This document shows positions 8,546 through 17,982 of a stretch of 64,000 nucleotides of DNA, piece after piece (positions within the stretch are counted from its first letter, which is position 1; each line of letters starts with the position of its first letter). Source of the DNA: Actinotalea sp. Marseille-Q4924 (lineage in GTDB: Bacteria; Actinomycetota; Actinomycetes; Actinomycetales; Cellulomonadaceae); NCBI RefSeq assembly GCF_916618755.1, contig NZ_CAKAKB010000001.1:682001-746000 (forward strand), read 5' to 3'. Under the pieces are notes generated by a model. That model saw nothing but the letters and a program-made list of their open reading frames with translations. It made no database searches and had not been told where the DNA came from. A program made the translations under genes and the position numbers.

Positions 8546-9424
8546 TCAGGGGCCGGCGACGAGGCGCGGGATCGCCTCCTCGACGGTAGCGGTGAAGGGA
8601 GCGGAGGTGGTGGTCGCGGTGCCGTCGACGGGGGTCCACGGACCCGTGCCGCTGACTCGGAACTCCCCTCTCCAGGTCGTCGTGAGCCGCACGGCGTACT
8701 CGCCCGGGACCGCGTAAGGACGCGAGACGGTGTCATCCGGGTACGGGGCACCGGGGTCGGTCGTCACGAGCGGGGAGGCGCCGTCGCCGAAGTCCCACGC
8801 GTACTGCACCGGGGTGGCGCGCACCGTGACGGGCACACCGAGCACGGTCGTCGCGAGCGTCTGGGGCGCCGGATCCGTGTAGACGATGAGCGGCTTGTTG
8901 ACGAGGCCGCGGCCGTCGACCGGCTGGTACGACGGTGTCGAGGGGACCAGGGGTAGCCGCCGGAAGTCCTCCGCTGTCATCGCCACGGTCACCGCGGGGT
9001 CCTCGGGGCACCCGCCGTCGTCGACCTGCTCCCACGGGCCGGTGAACAGCCCGGTGGTCGGGTCGGTGGGGCGGCGGAAGAGCGGGTCCAGGGCGGCCGT
9101 CCCGTCCGCGCAGGATCGGACGACGTCAACCGTGCCGGCGCCGTCGACGCACGTCGTCGGTGACGCGGCAGCGCCGGCGAGGGACCCGCAGACCTGGTCG
9201 GGCATCCGCTTAAAGCTGTGGGTCATGGCAGCTTGGCGTTGCGGTGTAGCGCTCGCGGCCGGTGTCGATGCTCGTGACCGACCTCCGCCGATCACAATGT
9301 CGCTTGCCTCAGACTGCCCGCCGAAATAGCCGCGGTCGGACTCCGCCGCGGAAGTTGCCCACGGCTGCGCGATGACGATCGACACCGCGATAACAGCCGC
9401 TGCGGGCTTGCGAACAGAGCTCAT
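8546..9424 (-). CDS. secreted protein with PKD-like domain
   Basis: A 292-residue exported protein. A signal peptide covers about residues 1-25 (SSVRKPAAAVIAVSIVIA, cleavage after ATSA). A Cys-containing middle region (CGSLAG, TTCVDG, RSCADG, GGCPED) probably forms disulfides. The C-terminal part contains YAWDFGDGASP and ends its strand set with YAVPGEYAVRLTTTW, the hallmark of a PKD fold. The start overlaps the stop of the preceding lipoprotein gene (ATGA), so the two are co-translated. Function is unknown; exported adhesion or cell-wall interaction is a guess. Confidence 0.7.
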   Translation of the reverse strand: MSSVRKPAAAVIAVSIVIAQPWATSAAESDRGYFGGQSEASDIVIGGGRSRASTPAASATPQRQAAMTHSFKRMPDQVCGSLAGAAASPTTCVDGAGTVDVVRSCADGTAALDPLFRRPTDPTTGLFTGPWEQVDDGGCPEDPAVTVAMTAEDFRRLPLVPSTPSYQPVDGRGLVNKPLIVYTDPAPQTLATTVLGVPVTVRATPVQYAWDFGDGASPLVTTDPGAPYPDDTVSRPYAVPGEYAVRLTTTWRGEFRVSGTGPWTPVDGTATTTSAPFTATVEEAIPRLVAGP

Positions 9425-10077
9425 CACTCGTCGGAGCCTCTGGCTGCGGCGCCCAGGAGCCGCCACCCGCCTCTAGCCGGGATGACCTCGAGAGTGAAGA
9501 TCCCGTCACCAGGCGGTTCCGTGTCTACCAGTGCGCCCGCCGAGTCGTACTCGTTGACCGCCGCGTTCGCATAGGGGATGTCAACGGCGAAGATGTTCAT
9601 AGACGGATCTGTGGCGACGACGGTGCCGTCCCCGAGGGTGAACGCACCGCCCTCCAACCGACCGCCAGGGCCGTACGCGTCCGTCACGGACTGACGGATG
9701 TTTGCGCAGAACCCGCAGTCGGACGTCGCCAGTCGGTCCCACTCCGTGAGGTCGCCACTGACCACGGCGTAGTGCGCGACGAGCAGCGCGTACTCTGCCG
9801 CGGCGATCGCGCCCGCCTCGTCGGGCTGGCTCATCTCCGGCGGCCGCACGGGCGCGGTGAGCGGCTCAGGTGTGGGTTCGGCGGCCGCCGTCGGCGTGGG
9901 TGCCGGCGAGGTGGCCGGGGCGGACGCGGGAGGGCTCGGCGTGGGCTCCGGAGCGGCGGACCCACCGGTGCACCCCGCCAGCCCCGCGGAGACGACCATG
10001 GCGATCACCGCGCTCCGCCGTCGGCCCGGCCGGCGCGTGCGACGACCACTCAGAAACGCCCCCTGTCTCATGAGCAT
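9424..10077 (-). CDS. lipoprotein with DUF6318-like domain
   Basis: A 217-residue protein with a basic N-terminus, a lipobox-like LAGC (about residues 33-36) and a Pro/Thr/Ala-rich spacer (about 40-75). The C-terminal domain begins PPEMSQPDEAGAIAAAEYAL and includes SDCGFCANI, which matches the DUF6318 pattern of actinobacterial lipoproteins. It is probably anchored on the outer face of the membrane and translated together with the following PKD-like protein. Function unknown. An in-frame Met two codons in is an equally good start. Confidence 0.7.
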   Translation of the reverse strand: MLMRQGAFLSGRRTRRPGRRRSAVIAMVVSAGLAGCTGGSAAPEPTPSPPASAPATSPAPTPTAAAEPTPEPLTAPVRPPEMSQPDEAGAIAAAEYALLVAHYAVVSGDLTEWDRLATSDCGFCANIRQSVTDAYGPGGRLEGGAFTLGDGTVVATDPSMNIFAVDIPYANAAVNEYDSAGALVDTEPPGDGIFTLEVIPARGGWRLLGAAARGSDE

Positions 10078-10185
10078 CGGACCCTAGCGGGAGGTCCGCG
10101 GCCTGCGAAGGCCCGGCCCACCGCGCTGTGGACGGTGCCGTCGCCGGTGGACGTGGTGTCGGTGCGCTGTGATGGGATCGTCGCC

Positions 10186-13100
10186 GTGTCGCTGACCCTG
10201 CTCCCGCCGCCTCTCGCGGCGCCGTCGCCTGCGCTGGACGAGGTCCAGCGTGCGGTGCTGGAGCACCGAGGTCCCGCGCTGCTGGTGCGTGGCGCGGCCG
10301 GCAGCGGCAAGACGACGACAGCCCTCGCGCTCGCGGTCGACAGGGTGTCCTCCGGGGCGCTGGCACCGGAGGACGTGCTGCTGCTCGCGCCGACGCGCCG
10401 TGCCGCGGCACACCTGCGCGACCAGCTCTCGGCGCGGCTCGTCCGCACGACCGGGCAGCCGGTGGTCCGTACCGCCGCGTCGGCGGCCTTCTCCGTCCTG
10501 CGTGCGCGGGCGGCCCTGCTCGGGGAGCCGCCGCCGGCCCTCATCACCGGCCCGGAGCAGGACCTCGTGCTCGCTGACCTCCTGGCGGGGCACGCGGCGG
10601 GCGAAGGTGCCGACGTCCGGTGGCCGCCGTCCGTGCCGGCGGAGGCGCTCGCGGTGCGCGCGTTCCGGGACGAGCTGCGTGACCTGCTCATGCGTGCCGC
10701 AGAGCGGGGCCTGCGGCCCGAGGACCTGCAGCGACTGGGCCGCAAGCACGATCGCCCGGAGTGGATGGCCGCTGCCACCGTCTACGCGGAGTACATGGCC
10801 GTGACCCGCCTGCGGACCGGCACCCCCGACGTCGGGAGCCGCTTCGACCCCGCCGTGGTGGTCGACGAGGCCGCCGAGGCGCTGCGGGCGTGGGAGTCGG
10901 AGGTGCCGGGTTCCCCACGGCCGCGCTGGGCCCTGGTCGTGGTCGACGACTACCAGGAGGCGACGGCGGCCACGGCTCGCCTCCTGCACGCCCTCGTCGA
11001 CGACGGGTCGGACCTCGTGCTCCTGGCCGACCCCGACAGCGCCGTGCAGACCTTCCGCGGGGCGACCCCGGGGCTCGTCGACCGGGCCTCCGTCGGTCCG
11101 GTGGGAGGGGAGCTCGGTGCCTTCGCGGCGGTCGAGCTGACGCTTCCCGTGGTGCGTCGTCACGGATCCGCGCTCCGGGCCGCCGTCGGCGCCGTCACGC
11201 GGCACATCCACGGGCCGGACCGCGTTTCGCGCGGCGCGTCCGCCGCCGACGACGCCCCGCCCGGCGAGGTGCGCGTCGCGCTGCTCCGGTCCCCGGCCCA
11301 GGAGTCGGCCTACGTCGCCTACGTCCTGCGGTCGGCGCGACTGCACGAGGACCTGCCGTGGAACCGCATGGCCGTGGTCGTGCGCTCCGGCGCACAGCTC
11401 GGTGAGCTGCGTCGCGCCCTCCTCGGCGCTCAGGTCCCGGTCACGGTGGTCGGCAGCGACCTGCCGCTGCGCTCCGAGCCGGCCGTTCGCCCCCTGCTGC
11501 TGGCCGCTTCGTGCGCGGTCGCCGACGAGCCGCCGTCGGCGGAGGACGTCGCAGCGCTGCTGACATCGGCGCTCGGCGGGCTGGACTCCGTCGGCCTGCG
11601 CCGGTTGCGGCGGACGCTGCGCGCCGAGGAGGTGGCGCATGGTGGCGGGCGTGCGAGCGACGCGCTGCTCACGGAGCTGGTGGCCGACGGCGCGCGCGTC
11701 GACGCGCTCCCCGCCGCCGTGCGCCGACCGGTCCGGCGCGTGATCGACGTGCTCGCGTCCGGCGCCGCCGCCGCTCAGGAGCCCGGAGCGACGGTCCTCG
11801 ACGTGCTGTGGGCCGTGTGGGAGACGTCAGGGCTCGCGGAGCCCTGGCGGAGGACCGCCCTGGCCGGCGGACCCGGCGGAGCGAGGGCGGACCGCGATCT
11901 CGACGCGGTCCTCGCGCTGTTCAAGGCGGCGGAGCAGTTCGTCGACCGACTCACGCAGGCGCCGGTCACGGCCTTCCTCGAGCACCTGGAGTCCCAGGAC
12001 CTGCCCGCGGACACCCTGGCGGCGCAGGGGGACACGACGCAGGCCGTCTCGCTGCTCACCGCGGCGGGTGCCGCCGGCGGGGAGTGGGACCTCGTCGTGG
12101 TCGCCGGCGTGCAGGAGGGCACGTGGCCCGACCTGCGTCTGCGGGACTCCATGCTGGGTGCCCAGAAGCTGGTGGACGTGCTCGCGGGTCGAGCGGTGCC
12201 CGGACTCCAGGACGCGGCGGCTGCACGGACCGCCGTCCTCGACGACGAGCTCCGCGCCTTCGCCGTCGCCGTGTCCCGCGCGACGCGCCGGCTCGTGGTC
12301 ACGGCGGTCGACGACGCCGATCACCAGCCGTCCGCGTTCGTGGACCTCGTCGACCTCGCGCCCGAGGACGACGAGGACGAGCGGGACCGGCACGTCACCG
12401 TGCCCGGTTCGCTCGACCTGCGGGGGGCGGTGGCGCGGTGCCGTGCGCTCCTCGAGGCCGCTGCGGCCACCGGCGCGCCGGGGCCCGACGATCCGGCCGC
12501 GGCCCTGCTGGCCCGGCTCGCGCGCGAGGAGGCGCCCGGCGCCCACCCCGACGAGTGGGTCGGAGCCCGCAGCGACTCCACGCTCGCTCCGCTGTGGGAA
12601 CCGGGCGCGATCGTGACGCTCTCTCCGTCCCGGCTCGAGTCCGTCACCACGTGCGCCCTGCGCTGGGCCCTGGAGGAGGCCGGCGGGCGGCCCGGGCAGT
12701 CGGGCGAGCAGTCGCTCGGCACCCTGCTGCACGAGGTCGCCGCGGCCGTCCCCGACGGCGACGCGCAGCGGCTGCGCGAGGAGCTGGACCGGTTGTGGCC
12801 CCGGCTGGGGCTCGCGGAGGGGTGGATCGCGGCCGCGCAACACCGTCGTGCCGATCGGATGCTCGACCACCTCGGGCGGTACCTCCGGTCCGGTCACGAG
12901 GTGGTCGCGGTCGAGCGGGACTTCCGTGTCGACCTCGGCGGTGTGGTCCTCCGCGGTGCCGTCGACCGCATCGAGCGCGTCGGCCGGGCAGAGGACGGCA
13001 CCGCCCTCGTGCGTGTCGTGGACCTCAAGACCGGGAGGTCCCAGGCGACCAGGGCGGACACCGAGCGGCATGCCCAGCTCGGCGCCTACCAGGTCGCCGT

Positions 13101-13377
13101 CGACGCCGGTGCGTTCGACGACGTCGTCGGCGAGCCTGCCCGCAGCGCCGGTGCGGCGCTCGTCTACGTCGGCACCGTGAACAAGAACCCGGCGGTCAAG
13201 GCGCAGGGTGCCCTGGCGGAGGACGCCCGACCACGGTGGGCGGACGAGCTCATCCATGAGGTGGCGACGACCGTGAGCGGATCCGTCATGGCGGCCCGCG
13301 AGAACGCCCTGTGCCGGGTGTGCCCGGTGCGTCGCTCGTGCCCGGTCCACGACGAGGGCCGGACGGTGGGCGCATGA
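10186..13377 (+). CDS. adnA: AdnA-like helicase-nuclease subunit
   Basis: A 1063-residue UvrD/RecB-like protein, close in length to mycobacterial AdnA (about 1050). AdnA and AdnB form the heterodimeric motor-nuclease that resects double-strand breaks. The Walker A motif is RGAAGSGKTTTAL (about residues 35-47). The Walker B position reads VVVDDYQEA, with Asp where the canonical Glu of DExQ stands. The C-terminal RecB-type nuclease holds VVDLKTGRSQ. Cysteines near residue 822 (TTCALRW) and at 1042-1050 (CRVCPVRRSC) are arranged as in nucleases with a 4Fe-4S cluster. GTG 10186 is chosen for length and alignment of the N-terminus; the frame is open further upstream. The stop overlaps the adnB start. 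Confidence 0.85.
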   Translation: MSLTLLPPPLAAPSPALDEVQRAVLEHRGPALLVRGAAGSGKTTTALALAVDRVSSGALAPEDVLLLAPTRRAAAHLRDQLSARLVRTTGQPVVRTAASAAFSVLRARAALLGEPPPALITGPEQDLVLADLLAGHAAGEGADVRWPPSVPAEALAVRAFRDELRDLLMRAAERGLRPEDLQRLGRKHDRPEWMAAATVYAEYMAVTRLRTGTPDVGSRFDPAVVVDEAAEALRAWESEVPGSPRPRWALVVVDDYQEATAATARLLHALVDDGSDLVLLADPDSAVQTFRGATPGLVDRASVGPVGGELGAFAAVELTLPVVRRHGSALRAAVGAVTRHIHGPDRVSRGASAADDAPPGEVRVALLRSPAQESAYVAYVLRSARLHEDLPWNRMAVVVRSGAQLGELRRALLGAQVPVTVVGSDLPLRSEPAVRPLLLAASCAVADEPPSAEDVAALLTSALGGLDSVGLRRLRRTLRAEEVAHGGGRASDALLTELVADGARVDALPAAVRRPVRRVIDVLASGAAAAQEPGATVLDVLWAVWETSGLAEPWRRTALAGGPGGARADRDLDAVLALFKAAEQFVDRLTQAPVTAFLEHLESQDLPADTLAAQGDTTQAVSLLTAAGAAGGEWDLVVVAGVQEGTWPDLRLRDSMLGAQKLVDVLAGRAVPGLQDAAAARTAVLDDELRAFAVAVSRATRRLVVTAVDDADHQPSAFVDLVDLAPEDDEDERDRHVTVPGSLDLRGAVARCRALLEAAAATGAPGPDDPAAALLARLAREEAPGAHPDEWVGARSDSTLAPLWEPGAIVTLSPSRLESVTTCALRWALEEAGGRPGQSGEQSLGTLLHEVAAAVPDGDAQRLREELDRLWPRLGLAEGWIAAAQHRRADRMLDHLGRYLRSGHEVVAVERDFRVDLGGVVLRGAVDRIERVGRAEDGTALVRVVDLKTGRSQATRADTERHAQLGAYQVAVDAGAFDDVVGEPARSAGAALVYVGTVNKNPAVKAQGALAEDARPRWADELIHEVATTVSGSVMAARENALCRVCPVRRSCPVHDEGRTVGA

Positions 13378-16300
13378 CCGTCACCACCGTCGGGCTCGAC
13401 GCCACGGAGATCGCCCTGCGGCTCGGCCAGCACCCGCCGACCCCGGAGCAGGTGGCCGTGATCGAGGCACCGCTCGACCCCGTGCTCGTCGTCGCCGGTG
13501 CCGGGTCCGGCAAGACCGAGACGATGTCCGCTCGCGTCGTGCACCTCATCGCCAACGGTCTGGTCGAGCCCGACCGGATCCTCGGGCTGACGTTCACGCG
13601 CAAGGCCGCGGGGGAGCTCTCGGAGCGGGTCGGTCGCCGCCTGCGGGCGCTCCGGCGCCGGGGGATCGGCGCCGAGAGCTCCGCGCTCGTGGCGCCGACC
13701 ATCGCTACCTACAACTCCTACGCCTCGGGCCTCGTGAGCGACCACGCCCTGCGTCTCGGCATCGAGCCGGGGTCGCGGCTGCTCGGCGAGGCAGCCCGCT
13801 GGCAGCTCGCCTACGACGTCGTCGAGCACTGGGCCGTCGACCTCGGGCTGGACCTGGCTCCGTCCACGGTCACCGCCGCCGTCCTCGACCTCGCCGGCGC
13901 GCTCGGCGAGCACCTGTGCGAGCCCGACCGGCTCAGGGAGGAGGCGGAGCGCTTCGTCGAGGTGCTCACGTCCGTGCCCGTCGGCGAGAAGCCCAAGGCG
14001 GCGCACCGCACGGCGGTCGAGAAGGTCGCCGCCTCCCTCCGGGACCGCGTGGCCCTCGTCGACCTCGTCGTGGAGTTCACCGCCCGCAAGCGGGCCCACG
14101 ACCTCATCGACTTCTCCGACCAGGTCGCCATCGCCGCCCGACTCGCACGGGAGGTCGCCGAGGTGGGCAGGGCGGAGCGCGACCGCTTCGCGGTCGTCCT
14201 GCTCGACGAGTACCAGGACACGTCGGTGGCGCAGCTGCAGCTGCTGAGCCACCTCTTCGGCGGCGCAGGCGAGGGCATCGGCCACGCGGTGACCGCCGTC
14301 GGCGACCCGCACCAGTCGATCTACGGCTGGCGCGGCGCCAGCGCCGGCGGTCTCGAGCGGTTCCCGGAGCAGTTCCCCGCGCGGACGGCAGGCGGTACGC
14401 GACCAGCACACGTCCTCGCCCTGTCGACGTCGTGGCGCAACGACGAGGCGGTCCTGGCTGCGGCGAACGTCGTCGCCGCGCCGCTGCGCAGCACGTCGCA
14501 CGCCGTGGACCTCCCGGTGCTGCGGGCTCGGCCCGGTGCCGGCGACGGGCGAGTAGGTGTCGCGATGCTCGACACCGTCGAGGACGAGGCCCGTGCCGTC
14601 GCCGAGTTCGTCGCGCACCACCGGGCTGCGCTCGCCGAGGGCCGAGCGGCGGTCGCCGCCGCCGACGGCGATCGCGCGCCGGAGCCCGTGACGGCTGCGG
14701 TCCTGTGCCGCAAGCGGTCCCAGTTCGCCCTCCTGCACACGGCGCTGCGCGACGCCGGCCTGCCCGTCGAGGTCGTCGGCCTCGGCGGACTGCTGAACAC
14801 CCCTGAGGTCGTGGACCTCGTCGCCGCCCTCGAGGTCGTGCACGACCCGGCGCGGGGGGACTCCCTCATGCGGCTGCTGACCGGACCACGGCTGCGGCTC
14901 GGGCTGGCCGACCTGTCGGCGCTCGGCGAGTGGGCCGGTGAGCAGGTCCGCCGCTCACAGCGGGTCGCTGCGCGACGCGGGGCGGGCGTCGAGGAGCAGG
15001 AGTCGTCGTCGGACGGGCGCACGGACCGGGTGGACGCGGAGCCGGACGTCGTCGACGACCGCAGCATCGTCGACGCCCTGGACGAGCTGCCCCCGCCCGG
15101 GTGGGTCAGCACGCGGGGCCGCGCGCTGTCCGACGCCGGGCGGTCCCGGCTGGCTCAGCTCGCCATCGTGCTGCGGGCGCTGCGGCAGCAGGCGTTCCTG
15201 CCCGTCGTGGACCTGGTGGCGGAGACGGAGCGGGTGCTCGCCCTGGACATCGAGGTGGCCGCTGTCCCGGGACGTGGTGCGGCGGCGGCCCGCGCCAACC
15301 TCGACGCCTTCCGTGCGGTCGCCGCATCGTTCAGCGACTCCGCGGACGTCAGCGGGGTCGGCGCCTTCCTGGCGTGGTTGGACGCCGCCCGGAGCGAGGA
15401 GCGCGGGCTCGAGGCCCCCGTCGCGGAGATGGACCCCGCCGCGGTCCAGCTGCTCACCGTGCACGCCTCCAAGGGCCTGGAGTGGGACGTCGTCGCCGTC
15501 CCCGGACTGGTGGAGGGCACGTTCCCCGACAAGCCGAAGAGCCACGGCTGGATCACCGAACGCGGCAGCATCCCGACGACGCTGCGAGGTGACCGCGACA
15601 GCCTCCCGCAGCTGCGGCTCAGCGGCGCGCAGGATCTCGCGGACCTCCACGACCGGCTCGACGCCTTCAAGGCGGACAACGTCGCGCACCTGCGGCAGGA
15701 GGAACGGCGGCTGGCCTATGTCGCCGTCACGCGCGCGCGCAGTCACCTGCTGCTCACCGGCTCGTGGTGGCGTGACGGCGCGACGTCCACCACCACGTCG
15801 CCCTTCCTCGAGGAGGTCGCGGACGCCGACACGGTGGCGGCCGAGCGGCTGGTGTGGACGGCGCCCCCGGGATCGGACGGCGTGCCGCCGAGCAAGCCCG
15901 AACCCCCGCCCGTCGACCCGGCGGAGTGGCCCGTGGCGGCCCCCCTCGGAGCGGTCCGTCAGGAGCGCGTCGGCCGTGCCGCGCGTGCGGTGCTCGCCGC
16001 CCTCGGCGCAGACGTCCAGGACGCGCCGGGTCCGGCGGCGTCCGGCGTCGACCGCGGGGACGCGAGGCCCCCCGAGGCCGAGACCGCCCACGAGCTGGCG
16101 GCGTTGGGTGACCTCGTCGACGTGCTCCTCGACGAGCGGCGCCGGCGGCGGGCCGAGCGCTCCGTCGTCGGGCTTCCCGCGCACCTCTCCGCCTCGGCGG
16201 TCGTCCGTCTCGCGCACGACCGTGAGGCGTTCGCCCGACAGCTGAGGCGTCCGGTCCCCACCGCGCCGTCGCTGCACGCGCGGCGAGGCACCGCCTTCCA

Positions 16301-16775
16301 CGCCTGGGTGGAGCACTGGTTCGGTCGAGCGGCGCTCGTCGACCTGGACGCCCTTCCCGGCGCCGACGACGACTCCGTCACCGAGGACCCGGCGCTCGCG
16401 GAGCTGCAACGGACGTTCCTGGCCTCGGAGTGGGCCGGCCGGACGCCGCTCGCCATCGAGGTGGACGTCGAGACGCCGGTGGGCGGCCTCGTGGTGCGCT
16501 CGCGGATCGACGCGGTGTTCCCCGAGCCCGACGGGGGCGTGGTGGTCGTCGACTGGAAGACCGGTCGGCCGCCCACGGACGCGGCGGCGCTGCGCAGCCG
16601 CGAGCTGCAGCTCGCGCTGTACCGCCTGGCGTGGTCCCGCTGGCGCGGACTCCCGCTCGACCAGGTCCGCGCTGCGTTCTACTACGTCGGCAGCGGCGAG
16701 ACCCTCCGACCGACGGCCCTGCCTGACGTCGCGGAGCTGGAGGCGGTGCTGGCGGGAGGTGCGTGGCGCCCCTGA
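13374..16775 (+). CDS. adnB: AdnB-like helicase-nuclease subunit
   Basis: A 1133-residue UvrD-like ATPase fused to a RecB-type nuclease, partner of the preceding AdnA. The motor shows Walker A VAGAGSGKTETM (about residue 41), LTFTRKAAGEL, Walker B LLDEYQDTS (about 275), GDPHQSIYGWRGA, STSWRN, TVHASKGLEWD and YVAVTRARSHL. The nuclease has GTAFHAWVEHWF and VVVDWKTGRPP (about 1056). All helicase motifs look intact, in line with AdnB being the leading 3'-5' motor in mycobacteria. The ATG overlaps the adnA stop (ATGA), which fits a fixed-ratio complex. Confidence 0.87.
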   Translation: MTVTTVGLDATEIALRLGQHPPTPEQVAVIEAPLDPVLVVAGAGSGKTETMSARVVHLIANGLVEPDRILGLTFTRKAAGELSERVGRRLRALRRRGIGAESSALVAPTIATYNSYASGLVSDHALRLGIEPGSRLLGEAARWQLAYDVVEHWAVDLGLDLAPSTVTAAVLDLAGALGEHLCEPDRLREEAERFVEVLTSVPVGEKPKAAHRTAVEKVAASLRDRVALVDLVVEFTARKRAHDLIDFSDQVAIAARLAREVAEVGRAERDRFAVVLLDEYQDTSVAQLQLLSHLFGGAGEGIGHAVTAVGDPHQSIYGWRGASAGGLERFPEQFPARTAGGTRPAHVLALSTSWRNDEAVLAAANVVAAPLRSTSHAVDLPVLRARPGAGDGRVGVAMLDTVEDEARAVAEFVAHHRAALAEGRAAVAAADGDRAPEPVTAAVLCRKRSQFALLHTALRDAGLPVEVVGLGGLLNTPEVVDLVAALEVVHDPARGDSLMRLLTGPRLRLGLADLSALGEWAGEQVRRSQRVAARRGAGVEEQESSSDGRTDRVDAEPDVVDDRSIVDALDELPPPGWVSTRGRALSDAGRSRLAQLAIVLRALRQQAFLPVVDLVAETERVLALDIEVAAVPGRGAAAARANLDAFRAVAASFSDSADVSGVGAFLAWLDAARSEERGLEAPVAEMDPAAVQLLTVHASKGLEWDVVAVPGLVEGTFPDKPKSHGWITERGSIPTTLRGDRDSLPQLRLSGAQDLADLHDRLDAFKADNVAHLRQEERRLAYVAVTRARSHLLLTGSWWRDGATSTTTSPFLEEVADADTVAAERLVWTAPPGSDGVPPSKPEPPPVDPAEWPVAAPLGAVRQERVGRAARAVLAALGADVQDAPGPAASGVDRGDARPPEAETAHELAALGDLVDVLLDERRRRRAERSVVGLPAHLSASAVVRLAHDREAFARQLRRPVPTAPSLHARRGTAFHAWVEHWFGRAALVDLDALPGADDDSVTEDPALAELQRTFLASEWAGRTPLAIEVDVETPVGGLVVRSRIDAVFPEPDGGVVVVDWKTGRPPTDAAALRSRELQLALYRLAWSRWRGLPLDQVRAAFYYVGSGETLRPTALPDVAELEAVLAGGAWRP

Positions 16776-16776
16776 G

Positions 16777-17910
16777 TCACCGGCCCGTCGTGTCCCCGGG
16801 CGGCTGCTCCTCGTCCGAACCCTCGTCAGCGGGTCGAGCGGCCGGCTCCTCGGCCGTCGAGCGCTCCACCACCGCGTCCTCGTCCGGCGTCACGTCCTCG
16901 ACGGGCGTCGCGTCGCCCGCGGCGGCCCCGTCCGCGTCCGGTGGCGCCGGGGTGTCCGCGGGGAGGGTCCAGCCGGTCGCCACCGGCGCCGCCCCCTCGA
17001 GCGTGGTCTGCTCGTCGAGCTCCACGAGCATCGCGGTCGCGTCGTCCACCACCTCGGCGTCGTCGGTGTGGACCCCGTGCAGCAGCCAGCGGGCCAGGGC
17101 GAGCTCACCGGCCAGCAGCGCACGGTCGGCCAGGTGGCGGTCCCGCAGCTCGGTGCGGTGCAGGTTGTAGGCCTCGAGGATCGGGTCGACCGCCTCCTGC
17201 GGCGCCGCGACGAGGAGCCACGCGAGGTCGTCCGCAGGGTCCGCGACCTTGGCCTCGGACCACCCGAGCACGGCGGTCAGCCGCTCGCCCCTGCACAGCA
17301 CGTGCTCGCTGGACAGGTCCCCGTGCACCACGGTGGGCTGGAAGCGCCACACGGCGACGTCCTCCAGCGCCCGCTCCCACCGGCGCAGGAGCCCGCCGGG
17401 CACGCGCCCGGTCCGCGCCGCCTCGTCCACCTCGGAGAGCCGCCGACGGCGGTAGGCCTCCGCCTCGTACACCGGCAGGCCGGCGTCCTCGACCGTCGAC
17501 GCGGGCAGCTGGTGCAGCGCCGCGATGGCGCGGCCCACGTCGGCGGCCAGGCCCGGACCGGGCCCGAGCAGCTCCAGCGAGAGCGGCCGGCCGGGCAGGA
17601 GCGGGTGGACCATCGCCCGACCACCCTCGGGCAGGTGGACGAAGCCCGTCGGACGCGGCACCTCGAAGGGCAGGCGGCCCGCGTCGACGTGGTCGACCAG
17701 GCTCCTCAGGAGCGTCGACTCCGCCTCCAGCGCGGCGCCGGCGCCGGCGCTGCGTGGCGCCCGGACCACCCACCGCCGGCCGTCCGCCCCCAGGACGACG
17801 GCGGCATCGACGTCCCCCCCGGTCTGGCCCGCCGGACGGACGTCGAACGCGTCGAGGCCGGGGACGGCGACCGTCGCCAGCGCGGCGAGGGCGAGGGGTG
17901 AGCGCGGCAC
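16777..17910 (-). CDS. macrolide 2'-phosphotransferase-like protein (APH/Mph fold)
   Basis: A 377-residue phosphotransferase-fold protein. The catalytic loop is HGDLSSEHVL, and the metal-binding segment is LGWSEAKVADPADDLAW. The His in place of the usual Asn, and the GW(S/T)EA(K/E)VADP pattern, are those of macrolide phosphotransferases (Mph) rather than aminoglycoside enzymes. After about residue 310 comes an acidic, Pro/Thr-rich tail of some 65 residues that is not part of the fold. It lies tail-to-tail with adnB (1 nt apart) and a few genes from whiB7, a known activator of macrolide-resistance genes. Drug modification is an inference; a housekeeping small-molecule kinase is possible. Confidence 0.7.
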   Translation of the reverse strand: MPRSPLALAALATVAVPGLDAFDVRPAGQTGGDVDAAVVLGADGRRWVVRAPRSAGAGAALEAESTLLRSLVDHVDAGRLPFEVPRPTGFVHLPEGGRAMVHPLLPGRPLSLELLGPGPGLAADVGRAIAALHQLPASTVEDAGLPVYEAEAYRRRRLSEVDEAARTGRVPGGLLRRWERALEDVAVWRFQPTVVHGDLSSEHVLCRGERLTAVLGWSEAKVADPADDLAWLLVAAPQEAVDPILEAYNLHRTELRDRHLADRALLAGELALARWLLHGVHTDDAEVVDDATAMLVELDEQTTLEGAAPVATGWTLPADTPAPPDADGAAAGDATPVEDVTPDEDAVVERSTAEEPAARPADEGSDEEQPPGDTTGR

Positions 17911-17970
17911 GCGCCCACGCTACCTGCGGGGACCGCTCCCTGGGGGCGCGGGACACACGTCGGCACGGCG

Positions 17971-17982
17971 TACCGTGAGGCG
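17971..17982 (+). promoter_or_regulatory. leaderless -10 element for nudC
   Basis: TACCGT at 17971-17976 ends 6 nt before the GTG start at 17983, the spacing expected when the transcript begins at the start codon. Confidence 0.5.

Noticed and set aside
11827-13350. 507-codon minus-strand frame inside adnA
   Set aside because: It overlaps the intact AdnA nuclease coding sequence entirely and has low-complexity Arg/Gly/His composition and no start signals.
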